DNA from: Thiosocius sp963736445
Lineage (GTDB): Bacteria; Pseudomonadota; Gammaproteobacteria; Chromatiales; Chromatiaceae
Reading direction: 5' to 3'
DNA: 64,000 bases
NCBI GenBank assembly: GCA_963736445.1
Contig: CAVTOY010000010.1
Span: 124,001-188,000, forward strand
Position 1 is the stretch's first letter. Every line of letters starts with the position of its first letter. The translations under genes were made by a program, and so were the position numbers. A model generated the notes under the pieces. It was not told where the DNA came from and did not search any database. It worked only from the letters and a program-made list of their open reading frames with translations. Of the stretch, positions 7,867-17,773 are shown one piece after another.

Positions 7867-8358
7867 ATGCTGTACTTCGCCTATGGCTCCAACATGTCGC
7901 CGAAACGCTTCTTGCAGCGAGTGCCGTCGGCCGTTATCGTCGGCGTGGCGATCCTGCCCGGCCACCGCCTCGCGTTTCACAAAGTCGGCAGAGACGGCTC
8001 GGCCAAGTGTGATGCGGCATTGACAAACGGCGCGGCCGACCACGTGCACGGCGTCGTCTACCGCATCGATTCCGGGCATAAACTTCGGCTGGATGCTAAA
8101 GAGGGCCTCGGCTGCGGCTATGAGCAGAAGACGGTAGAAGTGCAACTGCGCGATCACAGGCGGTCGTCCGCGTTCCTCTATTACGCGACGCATGTCGACG
8201 CCTCGCTGAGGCCTTTCACCTGGTATCGAGAGCACGTCCTGCGCGGTGCCCGTGAGCACGCGCTGCCGGAGCATTACATCGCCGCAATCCATGCGGTCGA
8301 CGCTGTTGATGACCCGGACCCACGGCGACACCGGCTGGAAACGGCCATCTATCGCTGA
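7867..8358 (+). CDS. Gamma-glutamylcyclotransferase (GGCT/AIG2-like) family protein
   Basis: A 163-residue enzyme of the gamma-glutamylcyclotransferase fold, which releases 5-oxoproline from gamma-glutamyl compounds such as those derived from glutathione. The substrate-binding signature YGSN is at residues 6-9. The general acid/base glutamate is E79 in LDAKEGLG. The tail includes YREHVLRGAREHALP and YIAAI, typical of the family. It starts at the only ATG near the similarity start. It lies 116 bp downstream of the ferritin-like gene, so joint transcription is possible but unproven. The natural substrate is not known. Confidence 0.8.
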   Translation: MLYFAYGSNMSPKRFLQRVPSAVIVGVAILPGHRLAFHKVGRDGSAKCDAALTNGAADHVHGVVYRIDSGHKLRLDAKEGLGCGYEQKTVEVQLRDHRRSSAFLYYATHVDASLRPFTWYREHVLRGAREHALPEHYIAAIHAVDAVDDPDPRRHRLETAIYR

Positions 8359-8367
8359 TCGCTGGCT

Positions 8368-8913
8368 TCAGCGCAAACCCGCCCGTTGCTCGTCGTCGAT
8401 ACCCAGCACCTCGACCGAGTCGCCGACCCGAATCACGCCCGCGTCAAGGATCCGCAGACCGATACCGGCACCCCTCCCCAGGGCCTTGCCCGCCCCGGGC
8501 TGCAGCAGGCGATCGAGATAGGCGCAGGGTGGACGCAGACGATGAAACGCAAAGCGCACTTCGCCGACCCGCAGGCGCCGCCGCCGCAGGGCATCCAGCG
8601 GGATACCTTGTATCACGAGATTGCGCCTGTGCTCGCCCTCGGCGAACGACTGCGGCCCGCGACGCGCGGCCCGCTCTAGATCCTCCTGGGTGATCAGCGT
8701 GACCTCGCAGCCATCGGTCTTCATCCAGTGCCCCTTGGCCAAGGCATAGCGATCACCTGCTAGGCCTTGGCCCGGCAGGCAATGGCATTCGCGCACGCGC
8801 TGCATCGGCTCACCCGCGCCCGGGGTGGTGAAGATATCCAGCAAGGTGCCGCGCAGCTCATCTTCGCGCCAACCGTTGAGCCAAGAGAACAAGCGGCTGA
8901 CCTCTTTCGGCAC
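8368..8913 (-). CDS. MOSC-domain protein
   Basis: The protein has 181 residues. It carries the MOSC (Mo-cofactor sulfurase C-terminal) fold found in YiiM-like proteins that act on or use molybdenum cofactor. Visible hallmarks are GQGLAGDRYALAKGHW (residues about 48-63), LITQEDLE, the strand RNLVIQGIPLDAL and the conserved cysteine in LRPPCAYLDRL. The last part GAGIGLRILDAGVIRVGDSV matches the typical final beta strands. The gene is convergent with the GGCT gene, with 9 bp between stop codons, and lies 35 bp downstream of the DsbA-like gene on the same strand. Substrate unknown. Confidence 0.8.
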   Translation of the reverse strand: MPKEVSRLFSWLNGWREDELRGTLLDIFTTPGAGEPMQRVRECHCLPGQGLAGDRYALAKGHWMKTDGCEVTLITQEDLERAARRGPQSFAEGEHRRNLVIQGIPLDALRRRRLRVGEVRFAFHRLRPPCAYLDRLLQPGAGKALGRGAGIGLRILDAGVIRVGDSVEVLGIDDEQRAGLR

Positions 8914-8948
8914 CGGTCAGCCCACCGGATGCGGCATCGGAAGGCCGA

Positions 8949-9641
8949 TCAACACCAGCTGGGCTCGCCTTCGACACGATCGCAGGACATCAGCTCCCGG
9001 ATATTCGCTTCGATAATGCGATAACCCACATTACCGTAAAGCAGTTGCCGCCCTTCGTTGAAGACATAAGTCGGGCTGCCCGATACGCCGAGACTCGTCA
9101 TCTGTTGTTCGTCGCGATGCAGCGCCGCATAGGCCTCGCCTTGATCGATCTTGGCGCGCACCGCATCGGCCGACAGCGGCGTCTCTGCGAGCAGCTCCAG
9201 CAGCACTGCGAGATGCGATATGTCGCGCGCCTGCTCGAAAAACGCCAGGCGCGTCTGCGCAATCAGACGCTCGAACAGGAGGCGGGCCTCGCTGTCGGTT
9301 GGCGGGTCGCTCTGCTCCAGCCCGAGGCAGAGGCTTGCTGCCTTCAGGAACACATGGGAGGTCGTACAACTGCTGGGCCGGCAACGCGTCCAAACATCGC
9401 TATTCGGCCGCGTATGTTCCCATTGCGCACAGAGCTCCTGCATGTGCCGGCCGAAACCCTCGAAACCGCCCCGCTCGTTCCAGCTATCACCAATGCGCGT
9501 CTGCGTATCCGCGAACAGCGGCATGAAGCGGTGTCTGACAAAGACCTTCTCACCAAATTCCCGCTGCAACTCCTCCAGCCGCACCTGACCGCCATAGGCC
9601 CATACACAAAGGATGTCGGAAAAATAATCGATGGTGATCAT
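8949..9641 (-). CDS. DsbA-family thioredoxin-fold protein (FrnE/HCCA-isomerase-like)
   Basis: A 230-residue DsbA-type thioredoxin-fold protein with a helical insertion. The fold starts ITIDYFSDILCVWAYGG. The active-site position reads C-V-W-A, so the second cysteine of a CxxC redox pair is missing. This resembles 2-hydroxychromene isomerase and glutathione-transferase-kappa relatives more than a disulfide oxidase. The cis-Pro loop GVSGSPTYVFNEG (about residue 190) and the final helix are intact. There is no signal peptide, so it is probably cytoplasmic. The start at 9639-9641 was chosen over one 78 bp upstream because the fold begins there and AGGTTA precedes it. Confidence 0.75.
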   Translation of the reverse strand: MITIDYFSDILCVWAYGGQVRLEELQREFGEKVFVRHRFMPLFADTQTRIGDSWNERGGFEGFGRHMQELCAQWEHTRPNSDVWTRCRPSSCTTSHVFLKAASLCLGLEQSDPPTDSEARLLFERLIAQTRLAFFEQARDISHLAVLLELLAETPLSADAVRAKIDQGEAYAALHRDEQQMTSLGVSGSPTYVFNEGRQLLYGNVGYRIIEANIRELMSCDRVEGEPSWC

Positions 9642-9749
9642 GGCTAACCTGCTTGAATGCCAACCCGCCGCGCACGATAACCGCAGCAAGCCAGGTCGGC
9701 AAACGATGCCGCGCCGCAAGATGCGGCATCGTCCGCACTGCGGGGCGTG

Positions 9750-11796
9750 TTAGGGATCGCCGGGGACCTTCCTGACGTCCGCGGTGCGCAGACCCAGCGA
9801 AGACGCGCTGAGCGACGACAGGGCAACCGCCTTCGCCGCCCATGTTACAGATCTGGCGGCCGCGATGTCGCGCGATGCATCTGCCGCCTGGCGTGACAAC
9901 CGGCGGGTCGCGATATCCACATAGGCACGATAGCGTCGGCGGATATTCCGCACGTAGCTCACGGGTTCGATACCGCGCACGTAACCATGGCGAGACTTCT
10001 TCGCATAGCGCTCCTTTGATAACAGCAGCATCGCCTTCTCCGTATGGTCGAACCAGCGATCGTCATCCCAGCCCTTTTGCCGAGCGAGTCGGCGCGCGTC
10101 CTGCACATACCCGTGGCCGGCGTTGTAGGCCGCCAGTGCGAACCACATGCGTTCATTGAACGGCAGCGTCGGCTCGAAGCGATTACGCACCCACTGCAGG
10201 TACTTGACCCCGGCATGGATGCCCTCCTCGGGCCCGCTCATATCGCCGAAGCCCATGAATTTCGCGGTGCGCGGCATCACCTGGAGCAAACCCTCCGCAC
10301 CGGCGAACGACTTGGTGGCTGGGTCAAAGCGACTCTCCTGATACATCTGTGCGGTGATCAGGCGCCAGTCGAAGCCGTACTCGTCGGCATACTTTCGTGT
10401 GATCTCGTCGTAAGGCGAGAGCCCCTCGCCGTTGTCCCCGCCGAGGCGACCGGCCGCGAGGCTGCGCACCTGGCAGGGGTTGGTGAAGTATTTTTTTACA
10501 AGACGTTGTAGACCAGCCCCTTGTATTGGGCCTTGATGAAGCTGTCCAGCACCGCCAACAGCTTCTTGTTCTCTGCGCGCACGGCGACGGAATGGCCGCG
10601 CTCCTCGCTGAGCTTCATCGCGGACCTGACCGGGAGCCCGCGCGCCAACTCGATATCGAGCAGATGACCGTCGGCCACGGTCGCCTCGATATCGCCGACA
10701 GCGACCTGGGCGATCAACTCCTCGGTCTCGACGTCTTCAGCCGCCGCGGCGAGCTCGAACTCCACACCGTCCGCCTGCAGCTTCGCCAGATCCGACCAGT
10801 AAGGACTGCTTCGCCTCACCGTCACGGTCACACCCGCCAGGGTCTGGCGATCGCCCTGGTCGCCATCGACAGGCATCACCAGGTGCCGCGCGGCGTAATG
10901 GTAATTCCGCGAAAACGTGCGTCCACCGGCAGCTCGAGATGCAGAAATTGATCGAGTGCAGCGCGCAGCTGCGGCGATTCCCGCCGAATGCCCCAGGCGA
11001 TGGCGTCGGTGCCAGGAAGGTCGAATGCGACCTTGAGGTCATCCCGATAGCCGAGGTACATGCCAGCGACATTGCTGTCGCGAACTGTCGCATCTACCCG
11101 GCCATCGGCAACCGCGTCTAATTCCTCCTCGTCCGACATCCCGGACGGCCTGGCAATCGGCCGCAGGTCTGGTTGTTGTTCACGCAGCTGCGCAAGACGC
11201 TCCCAGAAAACCGAGCCGGGATCGACCATAACGCGCCGACCGGCCAGATCCCGGTCGCCTTTGATATCGTCACGTGCGCTCGACACCAGCACTTGCTGAC
11301 GGACATTGGTCAACGGCAGCGAAAAGGCGATACGCCCGCGTCGTGTCTCGGTGACCGTGAGGTTGGCGGCAATGACGTCACCCCGCCCTGCGCGCAGCGC
11401 CGGAATCATCTGCGCAAGGCCCTCCACCGGCACCAACTCAGGCTCCAGACCCCGACTGCGCGCGAAGCGCTCTGCGGCTCGATGCTGCTCATCGACTGGC
11501 CAGCCCTCACGCGGCAGGTAGTACACACCACCTATGTTGGCCGGTATCAAGATGCGCAGCCTGCCTTTCTGCCGCAGGGCATCGAGGTCGCCGGTGTAGC
11601 TCGGCTTCTCGGTCACCCCCGAGTCCGCGGCCGATTCGAGGCTGGCTGGCTGCGCCGCTGCATTCAACTGCGACTGCGGTGCGGTGAGGGTCTCGATCTG
11701 TACCTCCGGCGGCACCCCGTCCTCACCGCAGCCGAGCAGCAGTGTGATGGTTATGAACCATAGGGCAGCGTATTGTGGGGATCGGGCGAGACGCAA
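9750..11796 (-). pseudogene. Decayed MltF-type membrane-bound lytic transglycosylase (two solute-binding domains + SLT)
   Basis: Three reading frames together resemble one gene. The first (10876-11796) has a lipoprotein signal (TITLLLGCGED) and a complete SBP_bac_3 domain. The second (10496 to about 10918) starts mid-domain with FSRNYHYAARHLV and continues as the second lobe of another solute-binding domain to QYKGLVYNV. The third (9750 to about 10500) begins KKYFTNP and carries the transglycosylase domain with the catalytic Glu in AQMYQESRFDP plus GLLQVMPRTAKFMG and ALAAYNAG. At the first junction the frame changes and about 80-100 residues (first lobe of the second domain) are absent, so this is a deletion. 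At the second junction the frame changes by one base beside a run of seven A, right at a TAA. The catalytic domain alone has no signal peptide. The intact enzyme would cleave peptidoglycan at the outer membrane. Confidence 0.8.
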
Positions 11797-12231
11797 AATG
11801 GGTTGGTCCAGTCCGCAAATACAGGCCTCAAGTATAGCCGATTCAAGGCCGCTACTCGTCAGATAGCCCGATCCAAGTTACTGAAGTTAATCGTAAACAT
11901 CTGATCGTCATTGTCCGCTTAAGGGTGCCCGGTGCGCCGACCCTGCATCGCGGCAGTCTGAGAAAAGCAAGGGGTCTGTAGAGGCACAAAGATGCACCAT
12001 TACGGGACACAGCGACGGCAGGGCGAACAGGGGCGGCAATCTTGCTAGCCTGCAGGCCGAGACGGCAAAATTCGGCGACGGTGCGGGTTGCGATCGTCCG
12101 TTGCGATCTGATCCGCGGTCGACCGACACTGCGCCGTACCTGTCATTCGGCCCACCGCAAGCGGGGTCTCCGGCTGCTATGCGACATCGGCGAGCAGCAT
12201 CGCCCCACTTGACCATTCCTCCGGACGCAGC
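11797..12231. other. 435-bp intergenic region, nothing assignable
   Basis: This lies between the divergent transglycosylase pseudogene and the ABC permease gene. A reading frame on the minus strand here encodes a low-complexity protein with no recognisable feature and is probably chance. I see no strong promoter, RNA gene or repeat. The segment just before the permease gene must supply its promoter. Confidence 0.5.
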
Positions 12232-13935
12232 ATGATCGAAAGGCAGCACATGACGTGGGCAGGCGCCAGTTTCAGCCTAGTCTTGCTGACGCTTTTCATC
12301 GCGCTGATCGGCGTGCCCTTGTCGCAGCTGTTCAATGAACTCCTGCCGATCGACAGCGGCGGACTAGATGCCCTGCGTCAGCTGCTGCTGCAATCTTCGC
12401 TGCCGCAATCCAGCCTGCGGACGCTGGCCGTCGCGCTGCTGGTGTGTGTCCTGGCCAGCGTCGTCGCCGTCCCACTGGCCATCCTTGCTGTTCGCGCTAA
12501 CGTCAGCCTGCGCCTACTGGTTCCGCTATTGGGGTTATTGCCGCTCGTGATGCCGCCGTTCGTTACGGCCGCGGTGTTGCTGTACTTTGCCGACGTTCTG
12601 CAACTGGCCGGCCTGGACTTCTGGCCGAACGAATGGCCGGTGAGCGGGAGGCTCGCGACGCTGGTCCTGGTCTATGCGCTACATTTCTTTCCGGTCATTC
12701 TGTTCAGCCTGATGGCCGGCCTCAACCGCATCGACCGGATCCTCTATGAGAGCGCGCGCAATCTCGGAGCTGGGCGCTTTACGGCATGGCGTCGTATTGC
12801 GCTGCCGCTGGCCACGCCGCCCTTTGTGCTCGGCGTCTGTCTGGTGTCGCTGCGTGTCGTCGAGGACGTCGCGACGCCATTGATGCTCGACATCGACAAC
12901 CTGCTGGCCCCGCAATTCGTGCTGCGCCTGGCGGCTGCCGGTCCGGGCGACCCGCTGTTGACGCTCGCCGCCTTGGTGATGTTGACCCTTTCCGCCTTGA
13001 TCGTCGCCTTCGCCTGGTCCGCATTGACGCCTCAGCCAATGCGTCCAGCCGCCAGGGCCTGCCCGCAGCCGCTACGCTGGCGTCACGCGACGGGCGCCAC
13101 GCTGCTGGCGACGCCGCTGATCGGGATCCTCGCCGTGCTGAGCCTCGCCGCGCCCTTGGGGCTGGGATGGATGTCATTAGCTGATCACTGGTCCGCGGGG
13201 GGCTTGCCCGACCCAGTTAATTTGTTCGACTACCAGGCTCTACTGGCCGATGTATTGCCTATCCTGCGCGCTACCTTGGCGTATGCGATCGTCACGGGAA
13301 TCCTCCTGCTGGTAGCCGGCAGCGCCCTCGGATGGCTGTCGTCAACGCCCGGGGCCTTGGGCCGTTTCACCCGGGCCGCAGTGAACGGGCTGTTCGCGGT
13401 CCCGGGTCTGGTTCTCGCCTTCGCCTGCTTGCAGACCGCAAGTCAGTTCGACTGGGCCCAAGGGGCATGGCCGAATCTCGCCTGGTTTGCGCTCGCCGCT
13501 GTCGTCGCCGTCAAACACCTGCCTTTTGCAGGCTACCTCATCGCACGGCAACGCCGCATGCTCGGTCGCGGCAACCAGGATTCGGCGCGCACGCTCGGTG
13601 TAGCCGGTCCCGCACTTTATCTGCGGGTCGTCCTGCCGGCACTGGTCGGCACACTGGGTGCGGTGTTCCTGATCGGATTCGCCGCCGCCGCATGGGAGCT
13701 GACGGCGGTGCTGGTGCTGCTCGACGGCTCGTCATCACCGCCGCCGCTGACACTCAGCATCTTCCAGAAACTGCAGACGCCAGGCGGCGACAGGACCGGT
13801 GCGGCCCAGGCGATCTTGCTGATCCTGGCGTTGCTCGCGCTCTGCGGATTCATTTACCGTCTGCTGTGGCGCCGCCACTGCCAAGGATTCACGCCGGCTG
13901 CAGCGCGCCGGGACACAGCCACAGAGGCCCTATGA
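12232..13935 (+). CDS. ABC transporter permease, fused two-domain type (Fe3+/thiamine/putrescine class)
   Basis: The 567 residues form two tandem BPD_transp_1 membrane domains of about six helices each, as in FbpB/ThiP-like permeases. Each half has the cytoplasmic coupling EAA loop: ESARNLGAGRFTAWRRIALP in the first and QDSARTLGVAGPALYLRVVLP-like sequence in the second (about residue 450). The EAA signature starts with S/D here, a mild deviation. The first ATG (12232) is used; an ATG six codons later is also possible. The gene overlaps the downstream ATPase gene by ATGA, so they form one unit. No solute-binding protein gene is adjacent. The substrate is most likely an anion-chelated metal or small cation by family, but it is not determined. 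Confidence 0.82.
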   Translation: MIERQHMTWAGASFSLVLLTLFIALIGVPLSQLFNELLPIDSGGLDALRQLLLQSSLPQSSLRTLAVALLVCVLASVVAVPLAILAVRANVSLRLLVPLLGLLPLVMPPFVTAAVLLYFADVLQLAGLDFWPNEWPVSGRLATLVLVYALHFFPVILFSLMAGLNRIDRILYESARNLGAGRFTAWRRIALPLATPPFVLGVCLVSLRVVEDVATPLMLDIDNLLAPQFVLRLAAAGPGDPLLTLAALVMLTLSALIVAFAWSALTPQPMRPAARACPQPLRWRHATGATLLATPLIGILAVLSLAAPLGLGWMSLADHWSAGGLPDPVNLFDYQALLADVLPILRATLAYAIVTGILLLVAGSALGWLSSTPGALGRFTRAAVNGLFAVPGLVLAFACLQTASQFDWAQGAWPNLAWFALAAVVAVKHLPFAGYLIARQRRMLGRGNQDSARTLGVAGPALYLRVVLPALVGTLGAVFLIGFAAAAWELTAVLVLLDGSSSPPPLTLSIFQKLQTPGGDRTGAAQAILLILALLALCGFIYRLLWRRHCQGFTPAAARRDTATEAL

Positions 13936-15020
13936 CAGTCAGCGAACCCTCCAGCCTCGAGTTGCGCGATGTCGATGTCACCATCGATCAGCACGAGATA
14001 TTGCGCAATATCAGTCTCAGCGTGCTGCCCGGGGAGATGTGTGCGCTGCTCGGCGGCGCGGATTCAGGCAAGTCGACCTTGCTGCGTGCGATTGCCGGTC
14101 TTGATCGGCTCAGCAAAGGCGAGGTCTGGATCGATGCGGAAAACATTACCCATACCGCGCCGCATAGGCGCGGCGTGCCGCTGATGCTGCAGGCGTTTCC
14201 GTTGTGGCCGCATATGTCAGTCGGCCGGAACGTCGCCTTCGGACTCCAGCGGCAGCGCCTGTTACGGCGCGAGATACGCGAGCGGGTGACGCGGGAACTC
14301 GAGTACGTCGGTCTGTCACATTTTCGCAGGCACCTACCATGGCAGCTGACCCCCAGCCAGCAACAGCGTGCAGCCCTCGCGCGCACCCTGATCAGCGCGG
14401 CACGCATCGATCTGTTTGATGAACCCTTCAGTGCGCAGGACGAGCAGTTGCGCGAAAAACTACTGCGGGTGTTCAAAAGGCGTCAGCAGCAGTCAGCGCT
14501 GACCACGGTGATCACTACCCAGGATCCCGCTGAAGCGCTGCGGTTCGCCGATCGAATCGCCGTGCTCCACGAGGGCGAGTTACAGCAGGTCGGCACACCG
14601 GGCGAGCTTTATGACACGCCGGCCAATCGTTTCGTGGCCGAGTACCTTGGCAGCGTCAACCTGATCGACGGCGAAATCGAGTACGCGGGTGACCAGCCGC
14701 TGTTTCGCGCTGAAAACGGCATCGTGATCCCGCTGTTCGACCACCCGCTGAAGCGTGCGCGCACCGGTTCCGCCATGTTCCGGCCAAAGGATTTGTGCAT
14801 CGTCAGCCGAAATGCCGAACCCTTTGGCGACCAGATCCGCTTCAGCGGCCGTATCGAACGCACCGAATTCCTGGGCAACAGCCTGCGTCACTGGATCGAT
14901 CTTGCTGGCAAGGCCGTATGCTTAGACCTCCCACGCGACGCCACGCGGAATACCCTGCAGATCGGCGACCAGATCGCGATCGGTCTGGATCCGGCGAAAA
15001 TACGGATCCTCCAGCGCTGA
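13932..15020 (+). CDS. ABC transporter ATP-binding protein (CysA/FbpC/PotA type) with degenerate motifs
   Basis: The 362 residues have the nucleotide-binding domain (residues about 8-240) and a C-terminal TOBE-like regulatory domain (about 270-360). Several usual motifs are altered. Walker A reads GGADSGKST instead of GPSGSGKST. The signature reads LTPSQQQR instead of LSGGQQQR. Walker B is RIDLFDEP, with the catalytic Glu kept. The Q-loop MLQAFPLWPH and switch His region VITTQDPAEA (H replaced by Q, where TH or SHD is usual) also differ. Catalytic Lys and Glu remain, so ATP binding is plausible but turnover may be reduced. It starts at the ATG overlapping the permease stop. Confidence 0.82.
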   Translation: MTVSEPSSLELRDVDVTIDQHEILRNISLSVLPGEMCALLGGADSGKSTLLRAIAGLDRLSKGEVWIDAENITHTAPHRRGVPLMLQAFPLWPHMSVGRNVAFGLQRQRLLRREIRERVTRELEYVGLSHFRRHLPWQLTPSQQQRAALARTLISAARIDLFDEPFSAQDEQLREKLLRVFKRRQQQSALTTVITTQDPAEALRFADRIAVLHEGELQQVGTPGELYDTPANRFVAEYLGSVNLIDGEIEYAGDQPLFRAENGIVIPLFDHPLKRARTGSAMFRPKDLCIVSRNAEPFGDQIRFSGRIERTEFLGNSLRHWIDLAGKAVCLDLPRDATRNTLQIGDQIAIGLDPAKIRILQR

Positions 15021-15109
15021 ACGATCGCTGGCGAGCCGGGGTTATCCCGCCTATTGCCTAGCGTATCTGGTAGCCTTGGGCGAACCACCCACGGAGACGC
15101 CTTCGCGCC

Positions 15110-17773
15110 GTGAGCCGGATCCTAGATGCCCTAGATAGCGACGCCACGCTGCTGACTGTCAACAAGCGTCTGGCCAGCGAATTGCGCAGCCGCTACGACT
15201 ATCGCCAGGCGGCAGTTGGAAAGACGGTTTGGCCGACGCCCCATATCCTCGCCTGGGGCGCATGGCTCACGCGCCTGTATGAACAGCTCCTCGACAACGG
15301 CTTTACCGAGCGCGATCTACTCAATCGTCTGCAGGAGCGCCTGCTTTGGCAGCAGATCATTGAACAGGCACCTGAAAAGGTCCTGTTGATGCGCCCGTCA
15401 GCGGCCGCCGATACCGCGCAAACCGCCAACGCCCTGGTGCTCGATTGGCAGCTCGATCCACAGACCCTGCTGGCAAAGGGCGACGATGAGACCCGCAACT
15501 TTGTCACCTGGCAACAGGCCTTTAATACCGTACTGACAGAGCGTGGTCTATTGAGTACGGCCCAACTCGCTGGCCTGGTCGGCGAGGCCTTCGCGAAAAA
15601 TGCACTGCCTATCCCGCCCCGTTTGGTCTATGCCGGCTTCGAGGCGCTGACGCCCGCTCAACGCGCGCTATTCAGCCAGCTGCGCGCAAGCGGCTGCGCG
15701 ACTGAGGAGTATAGACCCGACCCAGGCCAGGGTGACCGGCGGCGCATCGCGGCCGAGGACAGCGAAACAGAGATACGGCTCGCCGCAAAATGGGTCAGAC
15801 AACGCCTGCGCGACGATCCGCACTCCCGGATTGGCGTTGTCTCACCCCGGATCACAGAGCAGCGTGCAAGTCTGCAGCGAATATTCACCGAGATTCTCGC
15901 GCCAGCCACGCATCTGATGCTGCAGACCGAACAGGACCTGTTCAACATCTCACTTGGCGCCGCGATTACAGACTGCCCGCTGGTCGCTCACGCCGGGCTG
16001 GCACTCGATTTGCTAAAGGGAAGACTACCGCTGCACGCCATTGGCCAGCTCCTGCGCAGCCCGTTTATTGGTGGCCACGCGGCCGAATGGGAACGGCGCG
16101 CACTGTTCGATGGCGCGTTGCGCGAAGACGGTCTGCCGCAGGTCGATCTGCAGCGCCTCGCCTATCGCCTGCGGCATTTCGACGACCCCGATCTGCGGCA
16201 TTGTCCAGACCTCGCAGCGCGCATCGACCGATTGCTCGCGCTGGCGCGCGCACTGCCCGATAGCGCGACACCCGGCCAATGGCTCCGGCATTTTAATGAC
16301 ACCCTGCAGATTCTCGGATGGCCGGGCGATTGCGCACTCAGCAGCGAGGAGTTTCAACAACATGAGCGCACGCAGCATCTGTTCGGGGAATTCGCCGAAC
16401 TGGCTAAGATCCGCCCGCGGCTGAAGCGAGGCGAGGCCATCGCGCTGTGGCACAGCCTGGGCCGCGAGACTCTGTTCCAGGCAGAGTCGCCAGGCACACC
16501 CATCCAGATCCTTGGACCGCTCGAGTCGGCCGGCTTGACCTTCGATGCCGTGTGGCTGCTCAATTTGGACGACCGCAGCTGGCCGCCCGCGCCGCAACCC
16601 AATCCGCTGCTCCCGAACCGACTGCAACGCGATCTGGAGATGCCGCACGCATCGGCCGCGCGGGAACTGGCATTTGCGGCCGCATTGACCGAACGCCTGG
16701 TCGGCAGCGCGGATGAGGTGATTGCCAGTCACGCCTGCACCGAGGCAGATCGTGAGCAGCGCCCGAGCCCGCTTATCCTGGCCTGGCCCCTTGTTGACGC
16801 GGCCACACTCATCAAGGCACCGGTCGACATCCTGTCACGCAGCTGCCTGGTCGCCGGTAGGCTCGAGACGCTGCCCACGGCAGCGGCCTATCCCGCGCCA
16901 CAGAACCAGCGCGGTGGCGCCGCCCTACTGGCGGCGCAGGCCAGATGTCCATTTCAGGCGGCGGCACGTTTCCGTCTGGGTGCCCGGCCGCTCGATGAGC
17001 CCAGCACTGCCCTAGACGGGCCACTGATCGGCAAACTGCTACACGAACTCTTGCAGCGCGTCTGGCAACAGCTCCGGGACTCCGCGACCCTCGCCCGACA
17101 TGATGCGGCGGCACTGCAGACCCTGGTGGCACCACTCGCCTCAGCAACCCTGGAGGACCTCGGTAGGCGGCGCCCGGATCTTATTACCCCGAGGTTTCGC
17201 GGCATCGAGGGCGCGCGTCTGACGCGGCTGGTCATCGACTGGCTGGCCGTCGAGCGGGCGCGCACTCAGGCCTTCGAAGTCCTGGCAATGGAACAGGATC
17301 AAGGGGTGGAACTTGAGGGGCTGCGACTGACCACGCGTGCCGACCGCCTCGACCGCCTGGCCGACGGCGGCCTAGCCGTCATCGACTACAAGACCGGGCG
17401 CTCGGTCGGCATCCAGGGCTGGCTCGACGAACGCCTCAGCGAGCCCCAGCTGCCGCTGTATTGCTTAAATGACGAGGGCCAGGTGAGCGCGGCCCTGCTG
17501 GCGCGTGTCAGGCGGGACGCGCAAGGCTGCGGATTCGTCGGCCTCAGCCGCGACGCAGAGTTCGCAGACGGCGTGGCGACGCCGCAGGAACTCGATGAGG
17601 ATACGGATTGGACGGGCATACTCGCGCGCTGGCGCCGCGATCTCGGGCGTCTGGCTGGCGAGGTACGCCGCGGCCGGGCGGATCCGACGCCGTCGCGGCA
17701 GGCCTGCGAATACTGCGCGCTGGGGGCGCTGTGCCGGGTGCAAGAAATGCTGACGGAGGAGTCGGATGACTGA
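15110..17773 (+). CDS. AddB-like PD-(D/E)XK nuclease / inactive helicase subunit
   Basis: An 887-residue protein that matches the general plan of AddB-type partners. The N-terminal half is UvrD-like without a usable Walker A (LLTVNKRLASELRS at the start). The C-terminal nuclease domain has the catalytic motif LAVIDYKTGRS near residue 760. Four cysteines are placed to hold an Fe-S cluster: one near residue 613 (AQARCPFQ) and C-x2-C-x5-C near residues 865-874 (ACEYCALGALCR), as in AddB and Cas4. It starts at a GTG (15110). Its stop overlaps the next gene's start by 8 bp, so the two act together in double-strand-break end processing. Confidence 0.85.
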   Translation: MSRILDALDSDATLLTVNKRLASELRSRYDYRQAAVGKTVWPTPHILAWGAWLTRLYEQLLDNGFTERDLLNRLQERLLWQQIIEQAPEKVLLMRPSAAADTAQTANALVLDWQLDPQTLLAKGDDETRNFVTWQQAFNTVLTERGLLSTAQLAGLVGEAFAKNALPIPPRLVYAGFEALTPAQRALFSQLRASGCATEEYRPDPGQGDRRRIAAEDSETEIRLAAKWVRQRLRDDPHSRIGVVSPRITEQRASLQRIFTEILAPATHLMLQTEQDLFNISLGAAITDCPLVAHAGLALDLLKGRLPLHAIGQLLRSPFIGGHAAEWERRALFDGALREDGLPQVDLQRLAYRLRHFDDPDLRHCPDLAARIDRLLALARALPDSATPGQWLRHFNDTLQILGWPGDCALSSEEFQQHERTQHLFGEFAELAKIRPRLKRGEAIALWHSLGRETLFQAESPGTPIQILGPLESAGLTFDAVWLLNLDDRSWPPAPQPNPLLPNRLQRDLEMPHASAARELAFAAALTERLVGSADEVIASHACTEADREQRPSPLILAWPLVDAATLIKAPVDILSRSCLVAGRLETLPTAAAYPAPQNQRGGAALLAAQARCPFQAAARFRLGARPLDEPSTALDGPLIGKLLHELLQRVWQQLRDSATLARHDAAALQTLVAPLASATLEDLGRRRPDLITPRFRGIEGARLTRLVIDWLAVERARTQAFEVLAMEQDQGVELEGLRLTTRADRLDRLADGGLAVIDYKTGRSVGIQGWLDERLSEPQLPLYCLNDEGQVSAALLARVRRDAQGCGFVGLSRDAEFADGVATPQELDEDTDWTGILARWRRDLGRLAGEVRRGRADPTPSRQACEYCALGALCRVQEMLTEESDD

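Noticed and set aside
10490..10510. Programmed -1 frameshift at the run of seven A in the transglycosylase gene
   Set aside because: The TAA stop comes before the A-run in the zero frame, no slippery heptamer precedes it, and the upstream junction has an independent deletion.
11908..12249. 113-codon minus-strand frame before the ABC genes
   Set aside because: No ribosome site, no recognisable domain, and low-complexity composition.
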